A stretch of 39,454 nt of DNA from an uncultured beta proteobacterium (GTDB lineage Bacteria; Pseudomonadota; Gammaproteobacteria; Burkholderiales; Burkholderiaceae_C): assembly GCA_903894475.1 (NCBI GenBank), contig CAITQH010000093.1, positions 1-39,454 on the forward strand. Reading direction: 5' to 3'. A program made the translations under genes and the position numbers. Below the pieces are notes generated by a model. It saw only the letters and a list, made by a program, of their open reading frames with translations. It had not been told where the DNA came from and ran no database searches. Below are positions 1 to 8,403 of this stretch, in pieces. Positions within the stretch are counted from its first letter, which is position 1. Each line of letters starts with the position of its first letter.

Positions 1-1
1 A

Positions 2-1366
2 GTGACTGAGGACAATGGCCCGCAAGTGCTGGTGAGCGACATCCGGATGCCCGGCGGCTCGGGTCTGGACCTGCTGGGCAAGGTGAAGGAGCGCTTCCCG
101 GCGCTGCCGGTGATCATCATGACCGCCTATTCCGATCTGGACAGCGCGGTGTCGGCCTTTCAGGGCGGCGCCTTTGAGTACCTGCCCAAGCCCTTTGACT
201 TGCCCAAAGCCGTCGAGTTGATCCGGCGCGCTGTGGAAGAAAGCCAGCGCGAGGAGGTGAGCGAAGTCGGTCTGGTCGACACGCCTGAAATGCTGGGACA
301 GGCAAGCGCGATGCAGGACGTCTTTCGTGCCATTGGGCGCTTGAGCCAAAGCAATGTGACGGTGATGATCACGGGCGAGTCGGGCTCCGGCAAAGAGTTG
401 GTGGCACGTGCCCTGCACAAGCACTCAACGCGCGCCGGTGGCCCTTTTGTGGCGATCAACACGGCGGCGATTCCGAAAGACCTGCTTGAGTCCGAGTTGT
501 TCGGCCACGAGCGGGGTGCCTTTACTGGTGCGCAGACCATGCGCCGTGGCCGCTTTGAGCAGGCCGACGGCGGCACGCTGTTTCTCGACGAAATTGGCGA
601 CATGCCGTTTGACCTTCAAACCCGGCTTCTGCGTGTCCTCAGCGACGGCCATTTCTATCGCGTTGGCGGGCACAGCGCGGTCAAGACCAATGTGCGCATC
701 ATTGCCGCGACGCACCAGAATCTGGAACAGCGTGTCAAGGAGGGTGCATTTCGTGAGGACTTGTTTCACCGCCTCAATGTGATCCGGCTGCGCCTGCCGG
801 CCTTGCGCGAGCGCAGGGAAGATGTGCCGATGCTGACGCGTCACTTTTTGCAGCAAAGTGCGCTGCAGCTCGGCGTGGAGCCCAAGCGGATTTCTGATGC
901 CGCATTGACCTGGCTCGGCAATTTTGCCTTTCCGGGCAATGTGCGTCAGTTGGAGAACATTTGCCACTGGCTGACCGTGATGACGCCGGCGCAGCTGATT
1001 GAATCGAAGGACTTGCCGCCCGAAGTGGGTGTTGCGCCGGGCGAGAGCCAGACCTTGGAGTCTGTATCGCAGGAGCGCTCAGCGCTGCTGGCTGGGCCGG
1101 CGCCCGTTCAGCCGGCCACTGTGGCACCAGCAGTCGTGCCGCAAGCTGATTTGGATGCCTGGGAGCGGGGTCTGGAGAGCGAAGCCGCTGCCCTGCTGGC
1201 CAGCGGGCGCAGCGATGTCTGGGACGTTTTGACGCGTCGCTTTGAATCCCGCCTGATCCTGGCGGCACTGGCGGCAACACGCGGGCGACGCATCGAGGCA
1301 GCACAAAAGCTCGGCATCGGCCGCAACACGATCACGCGCAAGATTCAGGAGTTAGGTCTGGAGTAA
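2..1366 (+). CDS. ntrC: Nitrogen regulation response regulator NtrC (5'-truncated by window edge)
   Basis: Sigma-54-dependent activator, phosphorylated by NtrB under nitrogen limitation, that turns on glnA and other nitrogen genes. The visible 454 residues begin inside the receiver domain: the phospho-acceptor Asp is in VSDIRMPG (about residue 13 here, D54 in E. coli NtrC), with T41 and K63 (LPKPF) completing the receiver site. About 40 N-terminal residues lie outside the window, so the GTG at position 2 is not a real start. The AAA+ domain shows Walker A GESGSGKE (125-132), the sigma-54 contact loop GAFTGA (172-177) and Walker B TLFLDE. The C-terminus ends in a Fis-type helix-turn-helix (AAQKLGIGRNTITRKI). 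The family architecture is complete apart from the edge. ntrB would be expected just upstream. It converges on xthA, with a repeat-filled gap between them. Confidence 0.96.
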   Translation: MTEDNGPQVLVSDIRMPGGSGLDLLGKVKERFPALPVIIMTAYSDLDSAVSAFQGGAFEYLPKPFDLPKAVELIRRAVEESQREEVSEVGLVDTPEMLGQASAMQDVFRAIGRLSQSNVTVMITGESGSGKELVARALHKHSTRAGGPFVAINTAAIPKDLLESELFGHERGAFTGAQTMRRGRFEQADGGTLFLDEIGDMPFDLQTRLLRVLSDGHFYRVGGHSAVKTNVRIIAATHQNLEQRVKEGAFREDLFHRLNVIRLRLPALRERREDVPMLTRHFLQQSALQLGVEPKRISDAALTWLGNFAFPGNVRQLENICHWLTVMTPAQLIESKDLPPEVGVAPGESQTLESVSQERSALLAGPAPVQPATVAPAVVPQADLDAWERGLESEAAALLASGRSDVWDVLTRRFESRLILAALAATRGRRIEAAQKLGIGRNTITRKIQELGLE

Positions 1367-1401
1367 TTGTCATCCCCGACGCCTCAGCTGTCATCCTGCA
1401 T

Positions 1402-1449
1402 GCCTTAATTGACACTGGACGCCTTAATTGACACTGGACGCCTTAATTG
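1402..1449. repeat. Short tandem repeat, 19-bp unit (2.5 copies)
   Basis: Two perfect copies of a 19-bp unit reading GCCTTAATTGACACTGGAC (1402-1420 and 1421-1439) are followed by a third, partial copy of 10 bp (1440-1449) that runs directly into the palindromic repeat at 1448. It lies between the convergent genes ntrC and xthA. No coding potential is seen. It probably arose by slippage next to the repeat. Confidence 0.8.
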
Positions 1450-1531
1450 TCATCCCGGGCTCGACCCGGGATCCACGCCTTCTGACTGTGCCGCTCGGAC
1501 CCTGGATTGCGGATCAAGCCCGCAATGACAA
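1448..1531. repeat. Intergenic palindromic repeat, family A (copy 1)
   Basis: Two hairpins in one unit. The first half is TGTCATCCCGGG..CCCGGGATCC and the second half is TGGATTGCGG..CCCGCAATGACAA. The outer ends are inverted relative to each other (TGTCAT/ATGACA). A second copy with the same layout is at 10106-10177. It sits between two convergent genes and could act as a bidirectional transcription end or mRNA-stabilising hairpin; that role is inference. Confidence 0.75.
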
Positions 1532-1567
1532 TTCAAAGTCGCACCGACAATTTATACCCCAGACAAG

Positions 1568-2350
1568 TCAAAGCCCCAGTGGCAATGAATCAAGCTCCAC
1601 GACCACTGGCGCGTGATCGCTGGGACGCTCGTTGCCACGTGGCTTCTTGTCGATCACGCAAGAACTCACCAGCGGCTTGAGCCCGCTGCTGACCAGGATG
1701 TGGTCAATGCGCAGGCCCCGGTTGCGCCGGAAGCCGAAATCGCGGTAGTCCCACCACGAATAGCTTTTGGGTGCTTGCGCAAACAGCCGGTAGGCGTCGT
1801 GCAGGCCGAGCGCCAGCAGCGCGCGCAGCTGATAGCGCTCTTCTTCGGTGCAATGGATGGTGTCCTTCAGGCCGACCGGGTCCCAGACATCGGCGTCGTC
1901 AAAAGTGATGTTGTAGTCGCCCATCAGAACGAGCTCAGGATGCTTCACCAGTTCTTCGCGAATCCAGTTGCGCAAGCCCTTCAACCAGTTCATCTTGTAA
2001 TCGAACTTCTCGCTGCCGGGCTCCTGTCCGTTCGGGAAATAGCCGCCGATGACACGAATACCATTGACATCGGCACTGATGACACGTGCCATGTCGTCGG
2101 TAAAACCGGGAATATTTCGAATCACGCCGGTAGCTGGCGAGCGTGACAACAATGCCACGCCGTTGTAGGTCTTCTGACCGAAGCAATGCGCCTCGTAACC
2201 CATCTGCTGAAAAGCCTGAAACGGAAACTTGTCATCCGTCATTTTGAGTTCCTGCAGGACCAGCACATCGACCTCGGTGGCCGTGAGCCAGTCCAGCACC
2301 TGCGCCAGGCGCACGGTCAGCGAGTTGACGTTCCAGGTGGCAAGTCTCAT
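1568..2350 (-). CDS. xthA: Exodeoxyribonuclease III
   Basis: AP endonuclease/3'-5' exonuclease of base-excision repair (EEP superfamily), 260 aa. The N-terminus MRLATWNVNSL carries N7, and E34 of LQELK is the metal-binding Glu. GDYNITFDD gives the Asp/Asn catalytic pair, and RIDHILVS and SDHAPVVVEL supply the C-terminal Asp-His. The ATG at 2350 is chosen because homology starts exactly there; an upstream in-frame extension lies inside the preceding gene. A GAGAG sequence upstream can serve as ribosome site. It starts 7 bases after the K+ channel gene stops, so it is the last gene of a seven-gene minus-strand run. Confidence 0.95.
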   Translation of the reverse strand: MRLATWNVNSLTVRLAQVLDWLTATEVDVLVLQELKMTDDKFPFQAFQQMGYEAHCFGQKTYNGVALLSRSPATGVIRNIPGFTDDMARVISADVNGIRVIGGYFPNGQEPGSEKFDYKMNWLKGLRNWIREELVKHPELVLMGDYNITFDDADVWDPVGLKDTIHCTEEERYQLRALLALGLHDAYRLFAQAPKSYSWWDYRDFGFRRNRGLRIDHILVSSGLKPLVSSCVIDKKPRGNERPSDHAPVVVELDSLPLGL

Positions 2351-2357
2351 GGCGCTC

Positions 2358-3377
2358 TCAAGTCTGCAGCAACTGTTCGATTTGCGAGCGACCATTGGGC
2401 GTGGCCATCAGGACCAGCGTCGTGCCGGCTTTGATCAAATGCTCGTCGGCGGGATTGAATACCCAGTGACCCTGCTCGTGCGTTGCCAGCAGGATGTAGT
2501 CTCTGGATTTTTCAATTAGTTGGCCGATGGATGCGTCGACAAAGTTCGCCGGAACCTGCACTTCTTCGACCCGCAACTGGTCATCGGTGCGCAGCATCTG
2601 GTCCATGAAATTAACGACGTGCGGTCGCACCATGGCCGACGCGATGCGCATGCCACCGGTAAAGTCGGGCGAGACGATCTCGTCCGCGCCGGCGCGCCTG
2701 GCCTTGTCGGCATTGCGGATGTCGTGCAGCCGCGCCACCACGCGCGCCTTCGAATTTAGCAACTTGACGGACAGCGCAACCATCAGGTTATGGCTGTCGT
2801 CGCCGGTCACGGCAAAGACGCCGGCGGCTGCCATCACACCGGCGGCGCGCAGGGCCTCATCGTCAGCCGCGTCGGCATGCAGATGCGGCGTTCCCGGATG
2901 CTCTTCGAGCCAGCGATCAAGTGCCTCACGGTCGTTCTCGACGACGACCAGATTGCGTTGCGTCTGCACCAGTTCGTTGGCGACATTGCTGCCAACGCGT
3001 CCAATACCGCAGACGATGTAATGCCCGGACAGCCTGGCAATTTCCTTTTTCATGCGTTTCTTCCTTAGCGTGGCATTCAGATCAGATTCAAGCAGCAAGG
3101 CAACAAAGGTGGAAAACAGGTAGCTCATCGTTCCAATGCCGATCACAGCAATGAAGATGGTAAACAGCCGACCCATCGGATGCTGGCTCAAATCCACAAT
3201 TTCGCCGAAGCCAATCGAGGCTACGGTGATAAAGGTCATGTAGAAGCTGTCGATCCAGGTCGCGCCAGGGCGCCCGATGTACATATAGCCCAGCGTGCCG
3301 ATCAGATGAACCAGCAGCAGCAAGGCCGCGCCGCGCCACAGCCCGGAAAAGTGTGCGCTTTTCGGCGAGGGCTTCAC
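2358..3377 (-). CDS. Potassium channel protein with TrkA-N/TrkA-C regulatory domains
   Basis: Inner-membrane ion channel of the 2-TM type fused to a cytoplasmic RCK module, about 339 aa. Near the N-terminus a hydrophobic helix (ALLLLVHLIGTLGYMYI) is followed by a pore loop with selectivity-filter-like ITVASIGFGEI and a second helix. A Rossmann TrkA-N domain follows, starting HYIVCGIGRVGSN (GxGxxG), and a TrkA-C domain lies near the C-terminus (QVPANFVDASIGQLI). The filter reads SIGFGE rather than the classic TVGYGD, a variant common in bacterial RCK channels. The start is taken as GTG at 3377, the first usable start after the upstream gene's TAG; the open frame continues upstream only through that neighbour. 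Likely role: ligand-gated K+ (or monovalent cation) flux. It is co-oriented with DUF4337 and xthA. Confidence 0.85.
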   Translation of the reverse strand: MKPSPKSAHFSGLWRGAALLLLVHLIGTLGYMYIGRPGATWIDSFYMTFITVASIGFGEIVDLSQHPMGRLFTIFIAVIGIGTMSYLFSTFVALLLESDLNATLRKKRMKKEIARLSGHYIVCGIGRVGSNVANELVQTQRNLVVVENDREALDRWLEEHPGTPHLHADAADDEALRAAGVMAAAGVFAVTGDDSHNLMVALSVKLLNSKARVVARLHDIRNADKARRAGADEIVSPDFTGGMRIASAMVRPHVVNFMDQMLRTDDQLRVEEVQVPANFVDASIGQLIEKSRDYILLATHEQGHWVFNPADEHLIKAGTTLVLMATPNGRSQIEQLLQT

Positions 3378-3406
3378 CTTGAGCTCTGACCTTGGGGAGC
3401 GGATGG

Positions 3407-4003
3407 CTAAATGTGCAGCGCTGCCAGCGCGCCGACCAGGATGCCGAGGACGCCCGCGCCAAACATGGCGTACTCCAGCCACTTTTTCTTGGTCAGCAGG
3501 GCAATCGCTGCCAGCGCAATGCAAACCTGCAGCACAGTGGTCGACTGTGCCCAGCGGTGATGCTCGTGCATCTGTTCGTCACTTTGTTTTTCCCACTGCG
3601 TGGCCTCGGCTTCCAGTTTTTCAGCGACGACCTTGATTTCGCTTTTTTCCTTTTCGTAACGGTCAACCTTGTCCTGGTATTTGGCTTGTTTGTCGTCGGT
3701 CGAAAGGTCGCGTGCCAGTTCGGCCAGCGATTGCTTGGTGCTCTTTGACTGGTAGTAGTTCCACTGATTGGAGGCTTCAGTTTTCTTGATAGCGGCGTTG
3801 TTCTTGAACAGGCCGGCATTGGCCTGCGTGGCACCACCCATGTAGCCAAAAATTGCACCGACGGTGGCGATGATGGCAGTGAACATGGCGATCTGATTGA
3901 TCATGCCACTGTGGTCACCATGCTCTGCGCCATGGCCACCCTGCTGTGCGTGCTCCAACTCGTGATCGTGAGGGCCATGTACGTGAAAACCATCTCCTGA
4001 CAT
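3407..4003 (-). CDS. DUF4337-family membrane protein with His-rich N-terminus
   Basis: 198 aa. The cytoplasmic-looking N-terminus is packed with histidines (8 His in about 27 residues, e.g. HVHGPHDHELEH, GGHGAEHGDH). A transmembrane helix follows (MFTAIIATVGAIFGYMGG), then a long charged coiled-coil segment (about residues 65-150) and two closing hydrophobic helices (TTVLQVCIALAAIALL and YAMFGAGVLGILVGALAAL). This layout matches DUF4337, whose function is unknown. The start at 4003 is supported by a good site (CAGGAG) 7 bases upstream and by the TGATATG junction with folA's stop. The His-rich tail suggests metal binding, which is inference. The gene lies between folA and the K+ channel gene. 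Confidence 0.8.
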   Translation of the reverse strand: MSGDGFHVHGPHDHELEHAQQGGHGAEHGDHSGMINQIAMFTAIIATVGAIFGYMGGATQANAGLFKNNAAIKKTEASNQWNYYQSKSTKQSLAELARDLSTDDKQAKYQDKVDRYEKEKSEIKVVAEKLEAEATQWEKQSDEQMHEHHRWAQSTTVLQVCIALAAIALLTKKKWLEYAMFGAGVLGILVGALAALHI

Positions 4004-4004
4004 A

Positions 4005-4499
4005 TCAAACTCCTGTGCTTCTGCGATAGGTGACAAAACTGAATCTCAAACCACTGGCCGAGATCTGGTGTTCGCGGCTCATTTCAGTCCATTGTGGCCC
4101 GAATTGTGGGGCAAAAGCGTCGCCCTCAAAGCTCGCGTCAATTTCAGTAACGACAGCACTGCTGGCCAGTGGCAAAGCCTGCGCGTATATTTCAGCGCCA
4201 CCGATGATCCAGGCATTACTGTCGGGTGGGCACAGGGCACAGGCATCCTCCAGACAATGGGCCGACCGGGCGCCCTCTGCCTTCCAGTCCGCCTGGCGCG
4301 TCAGTACAACATTGAGACGCCCAGGCAGGGGGCGAAACTTCACCGGCAGCGACTCCCAGGTCTTGCGCCCCATGATCACCGGGCAGCCCAGCGTGCTGCG
4401 CTTGAAGTGCGCCAAGTCTTCCGGCAAATGCCAGGGCAGGGCGTTGCCCTTGCCGATCACACCGTTGGCGGCGCGGGCAAAGATCAGATGCAGTTTCAT
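4005..4499 (-). CDS. folA: Dihydrofolate reductase
   Basis: Reduces dihydrofolate to tetrahydrofolate with NADPH, regenerating the cofactor consumed by ThyA. It is 164 aa, a normal length. Visible are the Met20-loop region (NGVIGKGNALPWHLPEDL) with the acidic active-site residue D28 (E. coli D27), the NADPH-binding VIMGRKTWESL, and the IIGGAEIYAQAL motif. The start codon abuts the thyA stop with no gap (thyA TGA ends at 4500, folA ATG begins at 4499), so translational coupling is likely. The pairing thyA-folA is a classic arrangement. Confidence 0.97.
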   Translation of the reverse strand: MKLHLIFARAANGVIGKGNALPWHLPEDLAHFKRSTLGCPVIMGRKTWESLPVKFRPLPGRLNVVLTRQADWKAEGARSAHCLEDACALCPPDSNAWIIGGAEIYAQALPLASSAVVTEIDASFEGDAFAPQFGPQWTEMSREHQISASGLRFSFVTYRRSTGV

Positions 4500-5333
4500 T
4501 CAGACCGCCACCGGAGCCTTGATGGGCGGGTGGCACTGGTAGCCAAGGAACTCGAAGTCATCAAAATCGTAGTCAAAAAGCGTTGCCGGGCGGCGCTTGA
4601 TCCGCAGCGTGGGATAGGCGTAGGGTGCACGGCTGAGTTGCAGCGCTACCTGCTCGGCGTGGTTGCTGTAGATGTGGCAGTCACCGCCAGTCCAGATGAA
4701 GTCTCCCACTTCCAGGTCGCACTGCTGCGCCAGCATGTGCGTGAGCAGCGCGTAGCTCGCAATGTTGAAAGGCACACCGAGAAAAATGTCGGCACTGCGC
4801 TGGTAGAGCTGGCAACTGAGCTTTCCCTTTTCGCCTGGGGCCGCAGCGGGTGCGACGTAGAACTGAAAGAAGGCGTGGCAGGGCATCAAGGCCATTTTGC
4901 TGAGCTCGGCGACGTTCCAGGCGCTGACGATGATGCGGCGCGAATCCGGGTTGCTCCTGAGCGTCTCAATCACCTGGGCAATCTGGTCAATATGGCCGCC
5001 ATCGGGTGTCGGCCAGCTGCGCCACTGAACACCATAAACCGGACCCAGATCACCATCGGGTGCAGCCCACTCATCCCAGATCGTGACGCCGCGTTCCTTC
5101 AACCAGTTGTTGTTGCTCGAACCGGTCAGGAACCACAACAGTTCCTGAATGATGGAGCGCACGTGAACCTTCTTGGTCGTCACCAGAGGGAAGCCCTGGT
5201 TCAGGTCAAAGCGCATCTGGTAGCCGAACACGCTTTTGGTGCCGGTGCCGGTGCGGTCGGGTTTGAACACACCATGCGTATTCACATGGCGCAGAAAGTT
5301 TTCATACTGAGAGCGAACGGGGTGCTGTGTCAT
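4500..5333 (-). CDS. thyA: Thymidylate synthase
   Basis: Methylates dUMP to dTMP using methylene-tetrahydrofolate, 277 aa. The catalytic Cys152 lies in [12 protein letters not shown]. The phosphate-binding RRIIVSAWN, the [18 protein letters not shown] block and the C-terminal [25 protein letters not shown] (ending in the conserved Val) are all present. Compared with the 264-aa E. coli enzyme there is a small insert (about 10 residues, [10 protein letters not shown]) just after the catalytic segment. It starts 13 bases after the upstream FAD-oxidase gene stops and is followed directly by folA. Confidence 0.97.
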   Translation of the reverse strand: MTQHPVRSQYENFLRHVNTHGVFKPDRTGTGTKSVFGYQMRFDLNQGFPLVTTKKVHVRSIIQELLWFLTGSSNNNWLKERGVTIWDEWAAPDGDLGPVYGVQWRSWPTPDGGHIDQIAQVIETLRSNPDSRRIIVSAWNVAELSKMALMPCHAFFQFYVAPAAAPGEKGKLSCQLYQRSADIFLGVPFNIASYALLTHMLAQQCDLEVGDFIWTGGDCHIYSNHAEQVALQLSRAPYAYPTLRIKRRPATLFDYDFDDFEFLGYQCHPPIKAPVAV

Positions 5334-5346
5334 AGGCAGGGATTAT

Positions 5347-6798
5347 CTAGTGACGGACAAGGCCTTGAATCCGCACCACCCGACCCGGGTTCAGCAGATT
5401 CTGCGGGTCCAGAGCGCGTTTGATGGCGCGCATCATGTCCAGCGCCACCGACGCCTTGTACTTTTCCAGTTGTTCCACTTTCAGACTTCCGACACCGTGT
5501 TCCGCCGAGATCGATCCCTTGAACGCGGTCACGCTGTCATAGACCAGGGTGTTGACCTGCGCCTCATGCTCGGCCAGAAAATGTGCCGGGTCCATGTGCA
5601 CGGGCGCCTGTACGTTGTAATGCAGGTTGCCGTCGCCGAGGTGGCCGAAGTTGACCATGCGCACGCCGGCAATGGCTTGCTGCAGCAGCGCGTCGGTTGT
5701 GTGAACGAATTCAGCGATGCTGGAGATCGGGACTGAAATGTCGTGTTTGATGTTCAGTCCCTCCAATGGCTGCGCTAGCGGAATGCTCTCGCGGACCTGC
5801 CACAACTGATTTGCCTGCGACAGGCTCTCGGCGACCACGGCGTCGCTCACCAGGCCTTGTTCGAGCGCTGCCTCCAGCAAGCCTTCAGACTGCTCTCTTG
5901 CATGCTGCTCCGACACATGGTCCGAGGTCTCCAGCAGCACGCAGTAGGGTGCGTCCGGCTGCGCCGGCATATGCAGGTGCGGGAAGTGTTTGGCCACCAG
6001 GTCGAGCGCAAACCGGCCCATCACTTCAAAGCCGGTCAGGCCGGCATCAAAGTGGCGGCGTGCCAGCGCCAGCAATTCAATCGCGTGTTCCAGCGACGCC
6101 ACGGCGGCCCAGGCGGTCAACCGTGCGGCGGGTAACGGGTAGAGCTTCAGCGTGGCGGCGGTGATGATGCCCAGCGTGCCCTCCGATCCAATCAGCAGGT
6201 CGCGCAGGTCGTAGCCGGTGTTGTCCTTGCGCAGGCCCGACAGACCGTGCCAGATCTCACCCTGCGCGGTGACCACTTCGAGCCCCAGGCAGAGTTCGCG
6301 TGTGTTGCCGTAGCGCAGCACCTGCGTGCCGCCGGCATTACAGGCCAGATTGCCGCCGATGGTGCAACTGCCCTCGGAGGCCATGCTCAGCGCAAACAGC
6401 AGGTCTGATTCCTCGGCGCGCTGCTGCAGGTTTTGCAAAATGCAGCCGGCCTGCACCGTCATGGTGAGGTTGGCCGCATCGAGGCTGTGCACGGCGTTCA
6501 TGCGCTGCAGGCTCAGCAGGATCTGTTGCCCGCTTGCGTCGGGTGTGCTAGCCACCACCAGTCCGGTGTTGCCACCTTGTGGCACGAGACTCAAGCCGCA
6601 GTCCGGGTGTTCGGCGAGATAGCTGGCGCAGGTCTTGACGATCTGCGCAACTTCGTCGGTGGATGCGGGGCGCAGGACGGCCAGCGCCTTGCCACGCGAA
6701 CGCTTGCGCCAGTCCTGTGTCCAGGCGCTCAGGTCGCCATCGGTGAGTACGTGGGCACTGCCGACGATGTGGCGCAGGGCCTGGAGCAGCGTTTGCAT
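5347..6798 (-). CDS. FAD-linked D-2-hydroxyacid dehydrogenase (D-2-hydroxyglutarate/D-lactate type)
   Basis: 483 aa, VAO/PCMH flavoprotein. The N-terminal FAD domain shows VPQGGNTGLV, GSCTIGGNLACNAGGT and GLRKDNTGYDLRDLLIGSEGTLGII. The C-terminal FAD-oxidase domain has the metal/substrate motif NFGHLGDGNLHYNV and ISAEHGVGS. These match D-2-hydroxyglutarate dehydrogenases and GlcD/D-lactate dehydrogenases; which substrate is used cannot be told from sequence alone. It is probably membrane-associated peripherally and passes electrons to an ETF or the quinone pool. The upstream DUF2069 gene's TGA is one base from this ATG. It is upstream of thyA in the same run. Confidence 0.88.
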   Translation of the reverse strand: MQTLLQALRHIVGSAHVLTDGDLSAWTQDWRKRSRGKALAVLRPASTDEVAQIVKTCASYLAEHPDCGLSLVPQGGNTGLVVASTPDASGQQILLSLQRMNAVHSLDAANLTMTVQAGCILQNLQQRAEESDLLFALSMASEGSCTIGGNLACNAGGTQVLRYGNTRELCLGLEVVTAQGEIWHGLSGLRKDNTGYDLRDLLIGSEGTLGIITAATLKLYPLPAARLTAWAAVASLEHAIELLALARRHFDAGLTGFEVMGRFALDLVAKHFPHLHMPAQPDAPYCVLLETSDHVSEQHAREQSEGLLEAALEQGLVSDAVVAESLSQANQLWQVRESIPLAQPLEGLNIKHDISVPISSIAEFVHTTDALLQQAIAGVRMVNFGHLGDGNLHYNVQAPVHMDPAHFLAEHEAQVNTLVYDSVTAFKGSISAEHGVGSLKVEQLEKYKASVALDMMRAIKRALDPQNLLNPGRVVRIQGLVRH

Positions 6799-6799
6799 G

Positions 6800-7186
6800 T
6801 CATGAATTCCTTGAAACTGAAGTTCTCAGGCGCAAGCGCACGTGCAGCGCGCACGCAGCAAACAGGCTCAGGCACAGCAGCACTTCGATCAGCGCCAGCA
6901 AGTTGCCTGGGGCCTTGTCGCTGTAGGCGCGCACCACGCCTTCGGTGAAATAGAGCCAGACCATCAGGCTGACCCAGCGGTAGGTGTACATGCGGTTTTT
7001 CAACAGGCCGGCCAGAGGAATGCACAGAGGCAAGACCTTGAGCGCCAGCCAGGAGCCGCCGGGGCGCAACGGCGCCAGGTAAAACTCCCAGGCCAGACCC
7101 AAAAGGATCAGGCCCAGCAAGCTGCCGACGGCGACAAAGCGTGTACTGGCGACTGCGCTGGAAGGTGATTTTTTGACTTGCTGCAT
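6800..7186 (-). CDS. DUF2069 family inner-membrane protein
   Basis: 128-aa small membrane protein. Hydrophobic helices are seen at about residues 15-38 (VAVGSLLGLILLGLAWEFYL), 44-60, 68-85 (YRWVSLMVWLYFTEGVV) and 95-115. This size, the four-helix layout and the RPGGSW..K..PL..PL.GLL and MYTYRW..M..WLYFTEG motifs fit DUF2069, of unknown function and common in beta- and gammaproteobacteria. The ATG at 7186 (MQQVKKSP) is chosen because homology starts there; the frame stays open upstream but only through the divergent YihY gene. It heads the seven-gene run. Its start is only 21 bases from the YihY start. Confidence 0.8.
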   Translation of the reverse strand: MQQVKKSPSSAVASTRFVAVGSLLGLILLGLAWEFYLAPLRPGGSWLALKVLPLCIPLAGLLKNRMYTYRWVSLMVWLYFTEGVVRAYSDKAPGNLLALIEVLLCLSLFAACALHVRLRLRTSVSRNS

Positions 7187-7207
7187 TGCAATGGCATCAT
7201 AGCGGCC

Positions 7208-8395
7208 ATGATTAAAAAAATTCTGCGTTTCCCATGGAAGAGTACGGCGCGCACGCTGCGCGAGCGCTTTCGCGAGGATCGCCTGGGCGTTACGGCCAGC
7301 AGCCTGACTTTTACCAGCACCATGGCCCTGGTGCCGCTGATTACCGTGGTGCTGGCGGTGTTTACCGCCTTTCCGATCTTTTCCAGATTTCAGGAGGTGC
7401 TGCAAAAATGGTTGATGGAGAGTCTGATTCCGGACAACATTGCGCGCCAGGTCATGGGTTACCTGACCCAGTTTGCCAGCCATTCCTCCAAGCTCGGCGG
7501 GGCCGGGGTGGCTTTGTTGTTCGTCACCGCGCTGGCACTGATTCTGACCATTGACCACACGCTGAACAGCATCTGGCGCGTTCGCACGCCGCGGCCTCTG
7601 GGTCAACGGATTCTGATTTACTGGGCGGGGCTCACGCTGGGCCCGCTCTTGCTGGGCTTCAGTCTGAGCTTGAGCTCTTACGCCATTTCTGCTTCCAGAG
7701 GTGTGGTCTCGGTGTTGCCCGGGGGTGTTGAACTGCTGCTCGACCTGTTGCAGTTTTTCATGCTGGCTGGCGGCATGGCGGCGCTCTACTATTACGTGCC
7801 CAATGTCAGGGTGCGTTGGGCGCATGCCTGGGCCGGGGGGCTGTTTGTATCGGCCGGTCTGGAACTCGCCAAGAAGTTGCTCACGCTGTACCTGGCCAAG
7901 GTACCGACTTACTCGGTGCTCTACGGGGCTTTTGCCACCGTGCCGATTCTGTTGATCTGGATTTACACCGCCTGGCTGATCGTCCTGCTGGGCGCGGTCA
8001 TCACTGCCTACCTGCCCAGCCTGCTGTCGGGGTGGGAATTGCGCGGGCGATCACCGGGCTTTCAGTTTCAGCTGGCACTCGAGACCCTGCAGCAACTCGA
8101 GCGTGCCCGGCTGGAACAGGCCAAGGGTTTGGCCATGGAGCCGCTGGCTGGCCTGCTGCGTGTCGACAGTTTGCAGTTGGAACCGGTGCTGGAAGCCCTT
8201 TGCACGCTGGACTGGATCGGCCTGCTGCAGGAAGAGGGCGCTGCCAAAGCGGCGCGCTATGTGATGCTGGCCGATCCTGACACGACGCCGCTGGCGCCTT
8301 TGCTGCAGGCGCTTTTGTTGGGCCGCCAGCAGAGCACAGAAAGTCTGTGGAAGAACGGTGACTGGACGGCACTGCGCCTGCGTGAGGCGCTGTGA
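7208..8395 (+). CDS. YihY/BrkB family inner-membrane protein
   Basis: 395 aa. An N-terminal amphipathic segment (ARTLRERFREDRLGVTASSLTFTSTMALVPLITVVLAVF, the typical family opening) leads into about six transmembrane helices. The conserved DHTLNSIWRV and GAFATVPILLIWIYTAWLIVLLGAVI motifs follow. The C-terminal ~130 residues are soluble and winged-helix-like. The family was once called RNase BN, a name shown to belong to a different protein; the present view is a membrane protein of unknown transport role. The start at 7208 (MIKKILRF) begins the family homology; an in-frame ATG at 7178 would overlap the divergent gene. Promoter sequences must lie inside the neighbouring gene, because only 21 bases separate the two starts. 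Confidence 0.88.
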   Translation: MIKKILRFPWKSTARTLRERFREDRLGVTASSLTFTSTMALVPLITVVLAVFTAFPIFSRFQEVLQKWLMESLIPDNIARQVMGYLTQFASHSSKLGGAGVALLFVTALALILTIDHTLNSIWRVRTPRPLGQRILIYWAGLTLGPLLLGFSLSLSSYAISASRGVVSVLPGGVELLLDLLQFFMLAGGMAALYYYVPNVRVRWAHAWAGGLFVSAGLELAKKLLTLYLAKVPTYSVLYGAFATVPILLIWIYTAWLIVLLGAVITAYLPSLLSGWELRGRSPGFQFQLALETLQQLERARLEQAKGLAMEPLAGLLRVDSLQLEPVLEALCTLDWIGLLQEEGAAKAARYVMLADPDTTPLAPLLQALLLGRQQSTESLWKNGDWTALRLREAL

Positions 8396-8403
8396 GGGCA
8401 GCT

